This document shows, piece by piece, positions 53,307-64,000 of a stretch of DNA of 64,000 nucleotides. Position 1 is the first letter of the stretch. Every line of letters begins with the position of its first letter. The DNA lies in contig NC_088796.1 in the NCBI RefSeq assembly GCF_011386835.1, positions 68,647,468-68,711,467 on the forward strand, written 5' to 3'. The position numbers and the translations under genes are program-made. This DNA is from Chrysemys picta bellii. Its lineage: Eukaryota; Chordata; Testudines; Emydidae. Under the pieces are notes generated by a model, which was not told where the DNA came from, searched no databases, and saw only the letters and a program-made list of their open reading frames with translations.

Positions 53307-54345
53307 TAGTGCCAGATCCACAAAGGGGCCTTAGACTTGCTGTTGCAAAGCCTAATTTTTTGGCACTCTGTTCCATGAAAGCCACAGCCCTGAACTAGGC
53401 ACCCAGGCTCCCTATACAATGCATGGGGAGAGTTAGGCGCCCTGAGAATGGGATCCACAGAAGCCAGCACACTGAGTGGGGAGTTGCCTGAGCTAGCCAA
53501 TAGGAAATGCTGAGGAGAGGGGTGTGGCCAAAGAAATGCCCCTGAAAGAGACTTAGTCACCTAACAGGAGCCACCTCCCTCCCCTTGGGATTCATGACCC
53601 ACACCTGGAGTTAGGTGCCTAAGCCATGCCACCCCTTCCTCACACAAAATGGAGGAAGAGGGGGTAGTGCCCCCTTTTACTCAGTTGTTAGAGCACTCAA
53701 CCAGGATATAGGGGACCTAAGTTCAGATCTCCACTCTGCCTGAGTCCAAGCAGGTTGTTGAACTTTATATAATATTTAAATATACATTGGTGCAGGGGCT
53801 TGAAGCTGGGCCTCCTACCTCTCAGATGGGTGCCCTAACCACTGGGCTATAAAGTCACAGTCACACATACTCTCATTGTTCACTTGCTTTCCCCCTTTGG
53901 TCCAATGCCATATTTAACTATTTATACACAGTGGAACAGCTCAAACAGAAGTGACTGAGAGCAGCACACTCTTGAATACCTCATAGCCCAGTAATTAGCA
54001 CATAGCACTATCTGGGATGTGGGAGATCTAGGCACTGGACTATTAGATAACAATGGGAGAGACGGCACCACCACCAAGATTTTTTACAGAGTCGATTTGG
54101 TAGGTGGGGGGATACTTAGTTTGAGGATCGTGCTGGGGCTTAGGCATGAGTTAGGTGTCAGGCACTGAAGTGGCTTTGCACGTGTCCACCACCAAAAACT
54201 TAGGGGATTTTGTTGACAGAAATGTAGATACCTACAGGGTTAGGGAACAGCTGGGCAGAAGTTTTTGAGGATCTAAACTTTTCATTTAGGCATCTAATGT
54301 GGCAGTTAGGCACCTAAATCTCTTTGTGGATTTAGCCCTAAGTCA
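53307..54345 (+). mobile_element. Non-autonomous element with tRNA-like modules, about 1.04 kb
   Basis: The left end TTAGTGCCAGATCCACAAAG and the inverted right end TTAGGGCTAAATCCACAAAG match at most positions, so these are TIRs of a DNA element. Inside, CTCAGTTGTTAGAGCACTC with AAGTTCAGATCTCC (about 53,679-53,733) resembles tRNA A and B boxes. On minus, CCCAGTGGTTAGGGCACCC with CTTCAAGCCCC (53,850-53,800) is a second such pair in opposite orientation. A related copy lies inverted at 24,690-25,370. No protein gene. No clear target duplication: the flanking bases do not match. Confidence 0.6.
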
Positions 54346-54542
54346 TCTACTCACATAGCAAGTAAAGCAATAAAGGGCAAGTGGAACCCTGGTATGTCTC
54401 CACAAAACTAGAGGGATGAGAGGGCTTACAGGGCATAATGTCTTTGCCAATTCATTTCTTGCTCTCCTCAGCTAGACTAGCAGTAATTGTGCCAGCTAAT
54501 GCCCAATGTGATGGCAGTTTTCTGTGTATGGGCAAATGTACT
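54346..54542. other. Short non-coding spacer
   Basis: Nothing recognised. Confidence 0.3.
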
Positions 54543-55235
54543 GCATTTAGTAGGGAGGTAGTGTTGTTTAACTGACAGAGCACTGGATTGGGACTCAAGA
54601 GATGTACATTCTATTTCCGGCTCTGCCAGTGGCTTCAAGACTAAGCTTGATAAGCTTATGGAGGGGATGGTATAATGAGATTGGTCTTTGACTGTTAGCG
54701 GTAAATATGCCCAATGGCTTGTGATGGGATGTTAGATGGCGTGGGATCTGAGTTATTACAGAGAATTCTTTCCTGGGTGTCTGGCTGGTGAGTCTTGCCC
54801 ACATGCTCAGGATTTAGCTGATTGCCATATTTTGGGTCGGGAAGGAATTTTCCTCCAGGGCAGATTGGCAGAGGCCCTAGGGGTTTTTCACCTTCCTCTG
54901 CAGCGTGGGGCGCGGGTCACTTGCTGGAAGATTCTCTGCACCTTGAAGTCCTTAAACCGTGATTTGAGGACATCAATGGCTCAGATACAGGTTTGATACA
55001 GGAGTGGGGGGTGAGATTCTGTAGCCTGCATTGTGCAGGAGGTCAGACTAGATGATCATAATGGTCCCTTCTGACCTTAAAGTCAATGATTCTATGACCC
55101 TAGGCAAGTCACTTCCCCACTCCGTGGCTCAGTTTCCTCAACTGTAAAATGGAGCTAATGATACTTCCTTCCTTTGAAAGCACACTGAGATCTACTGATA
55201 AGTGCTATATAAAATCTAGCTGTTATTTTTATTAT
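54543..55235 (+). mobile_element. MIR SINE split by a CR1 insertion
   Basis: The MIR head (TTGTTTAACTGACAGAGCAC, GGGACTCAAGAGATG, CGGCTCTGCCAGT) at 54,560-54,630 and the MIR body (CCTAGGCAAGTCACTTCCCC, GGCTCAGTTTCCTCAACTG, AAAATGGAGCTAATGATAC) at 55,098-55,235 are adjacent in the consensus but separated here by a CR1 3' tail. Both parts are in the same orientation, so this was one copy. Confidence 0.85.
54631..55095 (+). mobile_element. CR1 3' tail, inserted in MIR
   Basis: Begins GGCTTCAAGACTAAGCTTGA and contains the CR1 3' region (GGGTCGGGAAGGAATTTTCC, GGCAGATTGGCAGAGGCCC, GATTCTGTAGCCTGCATTG). It ends AGGTCAGACTAGATGATCAT through GTCAATGATTCTATGA, the expected CR1 terminus. 5'-truncated; no RT remains. 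Confidence 0.88.
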
Positions 55236-56186
55236 CACCAAACAATTTTACATAGGTCACCAAACAGCCCATACAAGTGTGATTTTTTTGGCACTACTGA
55301 GTTGGATGGGACATAAAACAGTCCCCTGAATTATCAACAGTTTTAGGCTAACTCTGTATCACTTAATGAAAATAGTAGTGGGCTTTTTATAGTGTAATAA
55401 ATATATTTGTTACCTCATCATACTGCCATAATTATCTTATTAAATGTCCCTTATGCTCTATGGGACAAATCCTGCTTCCCCTTCCACTGGCATGGAGTAC
55501 TCTGCCTACGGCAGAACTAGCATGGTTCAGCTGAGTACAGTATGCAGATGGGAAGGTGACTGAGACACTGTGTAAGGGGTCTGTACCCCAGCACATCATG
55601 GAGTTGTGCTCTGCTGGGACTCCAGGCTCCTCGGCATGATGGGGGGGGGCATTAATGGTGAGGCATGTATGGGTCCACTGACTCCTGATCTATGTAGACC
55701 CATTTCACCCAACAGTGAGAAAAGTGGGAGCCATGGGAGCTACTGTTGCTTCCATTTCTGGTCTGGGAGAGAAAAGTCTTTCTGACCTTGGCCTTCACAG
55801 AAATCCCCCCACCTCACCCCACAGCTTGATTACTGGGACTGAGTGCTAGGACAAGGATTTGACCTTAAGATTTTTTACAAAACGAGGGCCCAGTCCTACA
55901 AGCCCTCCATGTATAGAAACCCCAGTGAAGTCTTGACATCGATAAGAGTTCTATGTGTGCCAAGCTTGCTAGATCATGGCCTTGGTGTTAGTATGAACAT
56001 AATTGCTTATTTTTTGAGGGGGAGGGGGTATGTAATTCTGAACAAGACAAATAGCAACTTGAGCTATTAGAGCATAGTGCCCAACTGTCCCTTGTGACCA
56101 TTTAAACAATCAATTGGTTTTTAATGAATGAATGCCATAAAACTGAGTGATTATGACTGGTTTAGAAAAGAGTTATTCAGCTCCTC
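55236..56186. other. Non-coding, nothing recognised
   Basis: Mixed composition, chance ORFs only, a G-run near 55,640. Confidence 0.4.
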
Positions 56187-56628
56187 CTTTCAATAAGAAC
56201 GGCCATACTGGGTCAGACCAATGATCCATCTAGCCCAGTATCCTGTCTTCCAACAGTGGTCAATGCCAAGTGCCACAGAGGTAATGAACAGAATAGTGAC
56301 CCATACCCTGTTGTCCACTCCCAGCTTCTGGCAAACAGAAGCGGAGGACACTCAGAGCATGGTGTTGTATCCCTGCCCATCCTGGCTACTTACCATTGAT
56401 GGCTGGATCCTCCTTGAATGTATCTGGTTCTTTTTTTGAACCCTGTTAATGTTTTGGCCTTTATAAAAAGTGAGCACAAGAGTTCCACAGGTTGACTGTG
56501 CATTGTGAGAAAAAGTATTTCCTTTTGTTTGTTTTAAACCTGTTGCCTATTAATTTCATTGGATGATCCCTAGTTCTTGTGTTATGTGAAGGCATAAATA
56601 ACATTTCCTTATTCACTTCTCCACACAA
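56187..56628 (-). mobile_element. CR1 3' end fragment
   Basis: The + strand reads ACTGGGTCAGACCAATGATC, CCATCTAGCCCAGTATCCTG, CCAACAGTGGTCAATGCCAA and then GTTTGTTTTAAACCTGTTGC and TTAATTTCATTGGATGATCC. This parallels 15,190-15,600 in the CR1 at 15,165-16,440. 5'-truncated before the RT. Confidence 0.87.
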
Positions 56629-57613
56629 GTCAAGTTTTTATAAACTTTTTTGTTTGCTGATGTGCAGCTCAAATGTAAAATTCAGTGCCAGGACAGCTCA
56701 GCTCAGAAATGATTTTTTTCAAATTGAGGGCCAGATTCTAAAAACATTAATCCCTCTTAATAGTATCTTATTCTGCAAATAGACCCTTTGCTGATGATGG
56801 GACCATTTTGAGGAGTTAGTATCAGAATTTGGCAACATTTTAAATGATAAGAATACAAATGAAAAACAATTAGAAATGAATGGCCTTAGAATTTTTTCAT
56901 ATAATCTGCAGCTTGAGGATATTACTAATAAGAGCTAAGTATTATTATTTTAAACAGAATTACAGGCTGTGACTCCATAATGTAGATTACTATTTTGAAT
57001 ATTTAAAACATACATATTAACAAGAGTCTGGAGAGACAAACAGTACTTCCTAATCGTCTGAACACCAAACAGTGATCAGCATCGAAAAAAAATAATGACT
57101 GCAAATAACCAGCACCTTCACAAGACCTTGTGAACGCAGAGGGATTTGACAGACGGATGGCTGTATGCTTCCAATAACAAGCAGGGCTGGCAGAGTGTGG
57201 AATGCAAGGTTCTGACAGATGCAGTGAGAGCTCTGTATCGACTGCAGCTGATGAATCAGGACACTAAGATATCTTCTACATTTTGTTTGAACAATTTCAA
57301 TGACCTGAAGTGTCAGAAAGATTTTCCTTTTCTTTTTGTCATTGTTTGAAATTCCCTGTCACACACTTAGGATCCAGCTCATATGCTGTAAAGTGGCTGA
57401 AGTGTGAAGTTATATAAGAAAAGCAGGTGAATCAGACCCTCTGCATTCCTTCCCCCTCCCCCCCGCCATCTTCCACAGCAAAGATTAATATTTTTCCAAA
57501 CAGAAGGCAGCTAGTAGCATAGTCAGAAATAGGCTGATAGTTTAAAATGGCTGATGTGTTTCTGGTCGGTTACAGACAGATCTAGCATGGACCACTGGCT
57601 AAGCAGCCACTTC
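56629..57613. other. Non-coding, nothing recognised
   Basis: AT-rich; short ORFs only. Confidence 0.4.
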
Positions 57614-58655
57614 TAGGGTGACCAGACGTCCTGATTTTATCGGGACTGTCCCAATTTTTGCTTCTTTGTCCCGCGTCCCGACCGATGTTTGGTCGGGACA
57701 CTGGACAAAAAAGAAATGTTGTGCTCCGCCCCGGCTCCGCCACCCCCCCGCCCCGGCTCCGCCCCCTTCCCCCATTGGCTCCCTCCCCAAATCCCCGCCC
57801 TGGCCCCGCCTCTTCCCTAACCATGCAGCATTCCTCCTCCCTCCCAGGCTTGCAGCATGGCAGCGCAAGCCTGGGAGGGAGAGGGTGGCGGCGGTGCCTG
57901 GAGCTGGTGAGTCAGCTCGGGCACCTGGCGGGCAAAGGGGGGCTGGCAAGGGAGGGAGACGGGGGTTCAGCTTTGAGCCCCCCGCCGCGACAGAGGGCTC
58001 CTGTCTGGGCCGCTGCACCCGGGGCCGGGAGCGCAGCCTGGAGGCTGCTCCAGCCCTGCAGCCTGCGGGGTAGCGCGGTGGGTCCGGGTGGGGGCAGCGT
58101 GGAGTGGGCAGGGGCTGGTTGGGCGGGGTGGGCCGAATCCCTGCTGCTGCCAGGGAGCCCTGCGCCTCTCCCTCCCGCTCACGGCTGCGGCTCCTTCCCG
58201 GCGAGACGCCCCCCCCCCCCCGGCCTGCCCAGGCCACATGTGGCACGCGTCCAGCTGCTCCTTCCCGGCGGGAGGGAGAGTAGGCGCGGGGGACGTGCGC
58301 CGCATGTGGCCGGGGCGGCATGAGGCGCGTCCCGCCGGGAAGGAGCTGCAGCTGCGAGCAGGCGGGAGCGGTGCGGGGCTCCCTGGCAGCAGCGGGGATT
58401 CAGCCCCTGCCGACCACCCGGCTCCTGCCCGCTCTGCGCTGCCCCCGCCCGGATCCACCATGTGCCCCATATGCCCATGGCGGGCGGCTCCGCGGAGAGG
58501 GCAGCACGTGGGGCCGGGGCCTGCTAATGCCCCCGGCCCCTTTTAAACGCCTTTTTTTTTGCTCTGCCCCCCCTTTTTTTGCTCCGCCCCTCCCCCCTTT
58601 TTTTTCCCTCCCCCGCCCCGTCCTGATATTTTGGACTGCTGATCTGGTCACCCTA
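57614..58655. mobile_element. GC-rich foldback hAT element, 1.04 kb
   Basis: Ends TAGGGTGACCAGA and TCTGGTCACCCTA are exact inverses. A perfect 8-bp duplication GCCACTTC lies at 57,606-57,613 and 58,656-58,663. The interior is strongly CpG-rich. There is a hairpin with perfect 16-bp arms (57,838-57,853 and 57,865-57,880, 11-nt loop). A large imperfect inverted repeat lies at about 58,081-58,265 against 58,275-58,462 (for example CTGCTGCTGCCAGGGAGCCC against the inverse near 58,380). No transposase. The long Pro/Ala/Arg frames on all strands come from composition. The 93-bp MITE at 26,750-26,842 has the same kind of ends. Confidence 0.92.
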
Positions 58656-58663
58656 GCCACTTC

Positions 58664-59599
58664 CCACAACAGCTACAGCTAGAGAATCTCAGGCTGGAGA
58701 GGAGCCCAAAGGCTAACCCCCTACCCCCTCATCTCTCTGTAGTGAAGGAAATAAAGGGCCAAACTTTCAAAAAGTAGCCATTCTTCATACTTATGAAAAT
58801 ACTTGTGCTCACTTTTTGAGCACTGTCAGCTGCATGCAGATAGAATTTGCACACTCAAATATACACTTTAAAATAATAATACTTAGCTGTTATTGGTCAG
58901 TCCCCAAGTTGCAGATATGTTCATATGCATGGACTACACATAGTTGACAGTGCCCAAAAAGTGCATGCGCACTGATCCACACATACACACAAATAGAGGC
59001 TGGATCAAAGATCTTTCAAAATTTGGTCCAGAGTGATTCTTTGGTTGAGACGCTCTTGTGATGGAATGGTGTAACTTATTTATTTTCATGGCTTCATGTG
59101 CTTCCAAAGATCCTCTTGTGTGCGGCACAACTATCAAAATATTTGGGCTGGAAGTGGGATTTGTACATTACCGGAAGGGCAACTTTTGCACAGCTTGGGG
59201 AATAGTTTATGGCTGGATATTGAACATAGAGTAGAGGGGCCAAGAGGATTTTTGCTCCTGTCTTTCCCACAAACATTTAAAAATAGAGGTGGATAAAACA
59301 ACATCATGAGGGAAAAAACATTCAAATGAAGCCAATGAGACAGATTCTCCTTTCTGTCTCTTCTTAACATATGCCCAACGTGCCTCAGGTGGCACATGAC
59401 CAGGATTCATCACCAAATTTGGTCCACTGGTTGGATCATTAGTTTCCCCGGCTTGGGCTGGGTACTGACAGGGAGTGTGACATGAACACTGATCCATGCC
59501 TTCTGTTACATCAGAGTTAATCTGGGGTAACAGCGAGGTCTATTGGTTCGATTCATTCCCACAGAAAAACACAGGCTGCAGGCCTCTAAGGTGGCCTTA
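58664..59599. other. Non-coding, nothing recognised
   Basis: No ORF with a recognisable motif; no TIRs. Confidence 0.4.
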
Positions 59600-61684
59600 C
59601 CATCTACTCCCTCAAAGAGCTTACTGTGCTCAACTCCAGGGGATTGGATAATTTCCATCTCAGAATTTTGAAAAAAGTGGCATATAAGATTTAGTCCAGT
59701 AGCAAGGATTTTTAATAAGTCTACCTATTCAGTGGTAGTACTTTATGACTAGAGAATAGCTAATATAGTACCTATATTTAAGAAACAGGAAAGAGTGATC
59801 TGAGCAATTACAGACTTGTTAGTCTAATGTCAATAATGTGCAAGATTTCGGAACAAATTGTGAAGGAAAGAATAATTAAATGAATGGAGATAAATGGAAA
59901 AGGGGATGTAATGCAACATGGGTTTACATAGGTAGATTGTGCCAGACTAACCTGATTTCCTTCCTTGATAAAATAACTAATTTTTTAGACAAGGGAAATG
60001 CGGTCAACATAATATACTTGGATGTCAGCAAAGCAGTTGACATAATACCACATGGGAAATTATTAGTTAAATTAGAGAAGAGGTGGATTAGTACAGGAAT
60101 TGTAAAGTGGGTAAGGAAATGGCTAAAGGGGAGAAAGCAACAGATTGTGCTGAAAGATGAACTATTGGACTAGTGGAAGGTTACTAGAGGAATTCCTCAA
60201 GGATTGGTCTTGAGAATGCTCTTAATCAATATTTTTATTCATGACGTTGGCATAAATAGTAGGAGTGTGCTAATGAAATTTGCTGCTGATACCAAGTTGG
60301 GAGGCATCATGGGATGACAGTAATATTACACAGGAAGATCTGGAAGGCCTGGATGTTTGGTTTGACAGAAATTATATGAAATTCAATAGTACAAAGTGCA
60401 AGGCTATGCACTTAAGGTCTAAGAATTCATCCTACAAGCTGGGGGTCTCCTTAGTTGGAAGTAACAGAGTAAGAGAGAGAGCTAGGTGTATTGGCTAATC
60501 ACAGGCTGACAATGAGCCCCAAATGTGATCCTACAATATATCAGGTAGAAATAGAGAAGTATTAATGCCATTGCACAAGGCACTGGTGAGACCTCATCTG
60601 GAATACTGTGTACAATTCTAGTCACCCATGTTCAAGAAAGATGAATTCAGACTAGAACCAGTATAGAAAAGAGCAGCTAGGATGATCAGGAAAATGGAGG
60701 GCATATTTTATGAGAGGACACCAAAGGAGCTTGGGTTGGTTAGCCTCGCTGCCCCCCCCCCAAAAAAGGCAGAATGTGAATATAATTACTCTAAATACTT
60801 CAGGGGGGTGAAGAGCTAGTTAAGCTAAACAACAATGTTGGCAGAATAACAAATGGGCATTAACTGGCCATGAACAAATCCAGGCTGGAAATCAGAAAAA
60901 AGGTTTGTGACCATCAGAAGTATGAGGATCTGGGACAGCCTCCCAATAGGAGGGACAAAAAATGTAATTAGCTTCTAGAGACAGAGACAAATTTATGAGT
61001 GCAATTGTATTATAGAGCGACTTGTGATGGTCGGGGTAGGCTAAGCAGCCTTGGGAGTCCTGTCTGGTTCTTGTGTCTTATGTTCCTAAAGCGCATGCTT
61101 CAGGGCTTCAGCCAATCACCTGCAGGGGTCAGGAATAGATTGTCCACCCCACCTGTATTCTGGGTTTTTTTTTTTGCTCTCCTTCCTCTTAAGCATCAGG
61201 GATGGCCACAGCTGGAGAAGGAACACTAGACAGGCTGGGTCAGTGCTCTGAGGTGGCTTCACGCATTCCCTCTCTCATTTGCTTAGCTGCCTGCTTTTTG
61301 CTCACATGCTCAGGATCTAACAGATGGCAATATGAGTAGTTCGGAAGGAATTTCCCCCCAGGTCAGATTGGCAGTAACCTTGGGGATGGGAAGCAGTTTG
61401 CCTTCCTCTGCAGCATGGGATGTGAGTCACTCGCTGGGATTGGCTGAGTATATCTCATTTAATCAATTCCCTGCCATTGCAGGGGCCTCAGGCATGGGTG
61501 CACCTCAGTCCCATCTATTTTCTGCCTGTGGCACATAAAAGTTTAGTCTCCTATGGGCTGTTAAATTTTGGTCTAAATTTGGTTGCTGGGCTAGTGTGTG
61601 GGTGCTTGGTGGTGCTGTGATACACATGAGGTCAGAATAGATGACCTGGTGGTCCCTTTGGGCCTTAAACTCGAACACTCTGTA
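59600..61684 (+). mobile_element. CR1 LINE, long and degraded
   Basis: Reads + with many breaks: an LDNFHLRILKK-like block near 59,645, NYRLVSLMSIMCKISEQIVK near 59,810-59,870, LTWFPSLIK/TNLISFLDKI then AVNIIYLDVSKAVDIIPHGK near 60,000-60,060, GIPQGLVL-like and FAADTKLGG-like blocks near 60,190-60,305 (catalytic FADD appears as FAAD), and the C-terminal arm near 60,660-60,750. The 3' UTR follows (GGAAGGAATTTCCCCCCAGG near 61,341; GAGGTCAGAATAGATGACCT near 61,628) and ends at about 61,684. Inactive. Confidence 0.85.
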
Positions 61685-61971
61685 GGCATGTCTACACTGC
61701 AGTTGGGAGGGTGTTTCCCAGCTCACATAGGACAGACGTGTTAGCTCTGCTCAAGCTACTGTGCTAAAAATGGCAGTGTAGCCGGGGGTAGCATGAGCTA
61801 GCTGCCCGAGAACTAACCCACTGGATCCCTAGGTCACATACTCAGGTGGCTAGCCTGAGTCGCTGCCTGTGCTGTCTTTGGCTATGCTGCTATGTTTAGC
61901 TTGAGCAGAGCTAGCACATGTTTGTCTACCAGAGCTGGGAAACGTGCTCCCTGATGCAGTGGAGACTACCC
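61685..61971. mobile_element. Palindromic MITE, 287 bp
   Basis: The left arm GGCATGTCTACACTGCA and the inverted right end GGGTAGTCTCCACTGCA match. The match continues inward (GGGAGGGTGTTTCCCAGCTC against the inverse of GAGCTGGGAAACGTGCTCCC). It is located immediately at the 3' end of a CR1. The target duplication is unclear: flanks read GTA and TAT. TIR type suggests PIF/Harbinger kin (GTCTACACT). Confidence 0.7.
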
Positions 61972-61984
61972 TATGACTCTCAGA

Positions 61985-62260
61985 CAATGTCAACACTACA
62001 GGGGTGTAATTACCCCGCCTGTTTACACATACTCGTGCTAGCTCTTATTGAGCTACTACAAGTTTAAAGAACAGTGTAGCCACAGTAGCATGGTTAGTGG
62101 CAATGGAGGTACAGCTGAGTCCCGCTGAGTACAAACCCACCTGCTACCACTACCCGTGCTGCCATGGCTGCACTGCTATTTAGACCCATGCTAGATCGAT
62201 GAGAGCTTGCATGAGTGTGTGTACAGGGGCAGGGGAAGGACACTCCTAGCTTGTAGTGTG
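61985..62260. mobile_element. Probable MITE, degraded
   Basis: Begins AATGTCAACACTACAGGGG and includes AACAGTGTAGCCACAGTAGC, with an end-like CTAGCTTGTAGTGT near 62,260. Internal phrases resemble the MITE at 61,685-61,971. The left and right limits are approximate and no duplication was found. Confidence 0.4.
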
Positions 62261-64000
62261 CTGTTAGCGCTGCTTCCATGGACACTGTGCAGTGCAATTT
62301 ACAATGCCGGCAAGGATGAATCAAGCACACTGGATTTATACTGTCGTAAGTCAGAGAAGGATCTGGGCCAGTCACTGTATTCTTCTGCATGAACAATGAT
62401 GGCTCTCATACTTGATCAGATTATCTGCCACCTCAACCAGGCAGGATCTGATGAATTACGATATGACCATTCCTTATTTATGTTTTACTCAGAGAACTCT
62501 TCAATTATACACAAATGCTGGAAGGATGCCACTTTGTATATGAAGTAAATATGAACAGAACTGTTGTCACATCCCTAAATAAGAGATTTAAAAAAAATAC
62601 CCCCATCTTTAAATGTTTAAAATCAGATACTGCTGGTCATGTCCAAAAACGGTTTTTCAACAAGCATTTCAGATTGGGGTTGGAGTATGTTGGCTAAAGT
62701 GTAAGTAGGCTGGAAAATGGTAAATAATTTTCATGAAAAATTTTGAGACACAAAAAAAGATTGTTTTTTTTCAATATATTTTGCAGAAAATGTCAGAGTT
62801 TTCGACAAACTGAAAAACTTTTTGGATTTTCATAGAAAAGCTGGAAAATTTAGACTAAAATTAAACATTTTGTTTAACGAAAAGGGCAATTTTTGTTGAA
62901 GAAAGTTTCAGTGGGATGTTTTTGACCAGCGCTCCTTAGTTCCTGGTCCCTGTGTATAAGTATTGATGCAATCACAGCTAACTCTCCCACATAGACAAAA
63001 CAGGTAATCACCTAGCACAGCAAAATATGGGCTACATGGGAGATAATTCATTTTAGTTTGCTTAAGAGCAGCACAAAACTAAAGCTGGACACAACAGTCA
63101 CTAACAGTTCCTTTTTCTTCACTTTTTTTAGCACTATTTTTGAAAAATAGAACCCATTCCACAAAAACATTCATTTTGAGTTACCTTAAGGTCCAGATTT
63201 ATAGCTGTGGGCTTTATGGCTGCACCTACAAGTATACACATGGACCCACAGCATACTGCATACTCACCACATTTGCATAATGTAACAAATCAGGGAATTG
63301 TGCATCTAACTACCTGTTTGCATGTGTAAGTTCCTGGTCTGCATGGACAAATGCCTGTTTGCACATACAAGTTCATCCCAGACCAGAATTTGTGGGTTGT
63401 GTGTGTGTTTGATTGTATTTTTGCTGCTGAAAAGTTGCATAATTTAAACCCACAGAAGAAAGAAATTTTCTAGGATTACATCTTTGATGTACTCTAGTGT
63501 GCTTTTCAAAAGATGCAGGGGACACCTTGTTGGGAGACCCATGTATGCGTGTGCATAAGGTCAGGCCTGGCAGGGAAATGCTGGTGGAAGAAGGGGAAGA
63601 GAGTAGTGATTACACCTTTTTGCAGTTATAGCAAGTGCTGCTGCCTAGCATAATTTGCCTCCAGCACTCTGGAGGCAGTATGCCTGAATATGGCATAATT
63701 TGTCTCTCCTTTACTGCCAGACTCTAGAAAGGCTTCTTCCCCCCCAGGGCTTCAGAGGGACTATAATCTGACTCTAAATAAGGCACATATAACAAGAAAT
63801 AAGAACAGATCATAGGGGCAAAGAAGGGACAGGGAGGGGGGATGAGAGAGGGAAAACTGCTGTAGAGAGAAAAATAATGACAAAGAATTCAGATCATATT
63901 TTGTACTTTTAAAAAAAATTAAATGTTGCAGTTTGTTCTTTTACATGGGACATTGAGCTCTGAAGCACAGATTAGTGATGCAAAGCAAGCAAACAAAATG
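62261..64000. other. Non-coding, nothing recognised
   Basis: AT-rich sequence with chance ORFs and homopolymer runs. No repeat termini recognised up to the window end. Confidence 0.4.

Noticed and set aside
57582..58682. Long frames up to 240 codons on both strands
   Set aside because: Same explanation: CpG-rich foldback hAT element; no domain in any frame.

Overview
The window is vertebrate genomic DNA with no convincing host gene, tRNA or rRNA. It is AT-rich, CpG-poor sequence packed with transposable elements. The mixture points to a non-avian sauropsid, most likely a turtle (inference; crocodilian less likely). It has many CR1 LINE copies on both strands, old MIR/CORE-type SINEs, hAT and PIF/Harbinger elements with short non-autonomous derivatives, Penelope-type terminal fragments, and one Ty3/gypsy chromodomain pol remnant. 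No bacterial features are present.

Layout. 1-3.56 kb is apparently unique sequence. 3.56-6.6 kb is a nest: a MIR split by a small TTAA-flanked element, a CR1 3' half, and a broken zinc-finger transposon-type gene of a family I cannot classify. 7.7-8.75 kb is a pyrimidine-rich degenerate minisatellite. 10.2-10.75 kb has a Harbinger MITE and a foldback MITE. 14.6-18.2 kb carries a GC-rich hAT MITE, a CR1 reverse transcriptase, the 3' end of a gypsy element and hAT scraps. 20.77-23.07 kb is a 2.3 kb foldback hAT element whose two arms both carry transposase C-terminal sequence. 23.95-25.4 kb has a compact Penelope-like insertion with an 11-bp target duplication and a repeat containing tRNA-like modules. 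27.6-33.2 kb looks like a decayed Harbinger-type pair (possible accessory gene, then a convergent transposase relic), with a second kind of LINE reverse transcriptase inserted in the first gene. 37.7-40.7 kb has four small hAT elements and a MIR. 41.7-43.6 kb is a long CR1 broken by a 61-bp tandem duplication.

The centrepiece is 45,268-50,100: an almost complete 4.8 kb PIF/Harbinger transposon with TIRs and a TGA target duplication. It has a two-exon Myb/SANT accessory gene on + and a convergent DDE transposase on -. It sits inside a + strand CR1 (44.0-45.27 and 50.10-50.7 kb); removing the transposon and one TGA copy restores the CR1 reading frame across the junction. The transposase carries one extra G in a G6 run near its C terminus.

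51.5-64 kb adds a hAT with 8-bp TSD, a second copy of the tRNA-module repeat, a MIR split by a CR1 tail, a 1.04 kb GC-rich foldback hAT with a perfect 8-bp TSD, a long degraded CR1, and MITEs. In the modern Harbinger element the Myb-like protein would bind the termini and assist the DDE transposase in excision and integration. Short elements with similar ends (for example 10,172-10,459) are plausible passengers of the same machinery. All superfamily calls were made by reading motifs, TIRs and TSDs, without database searches.
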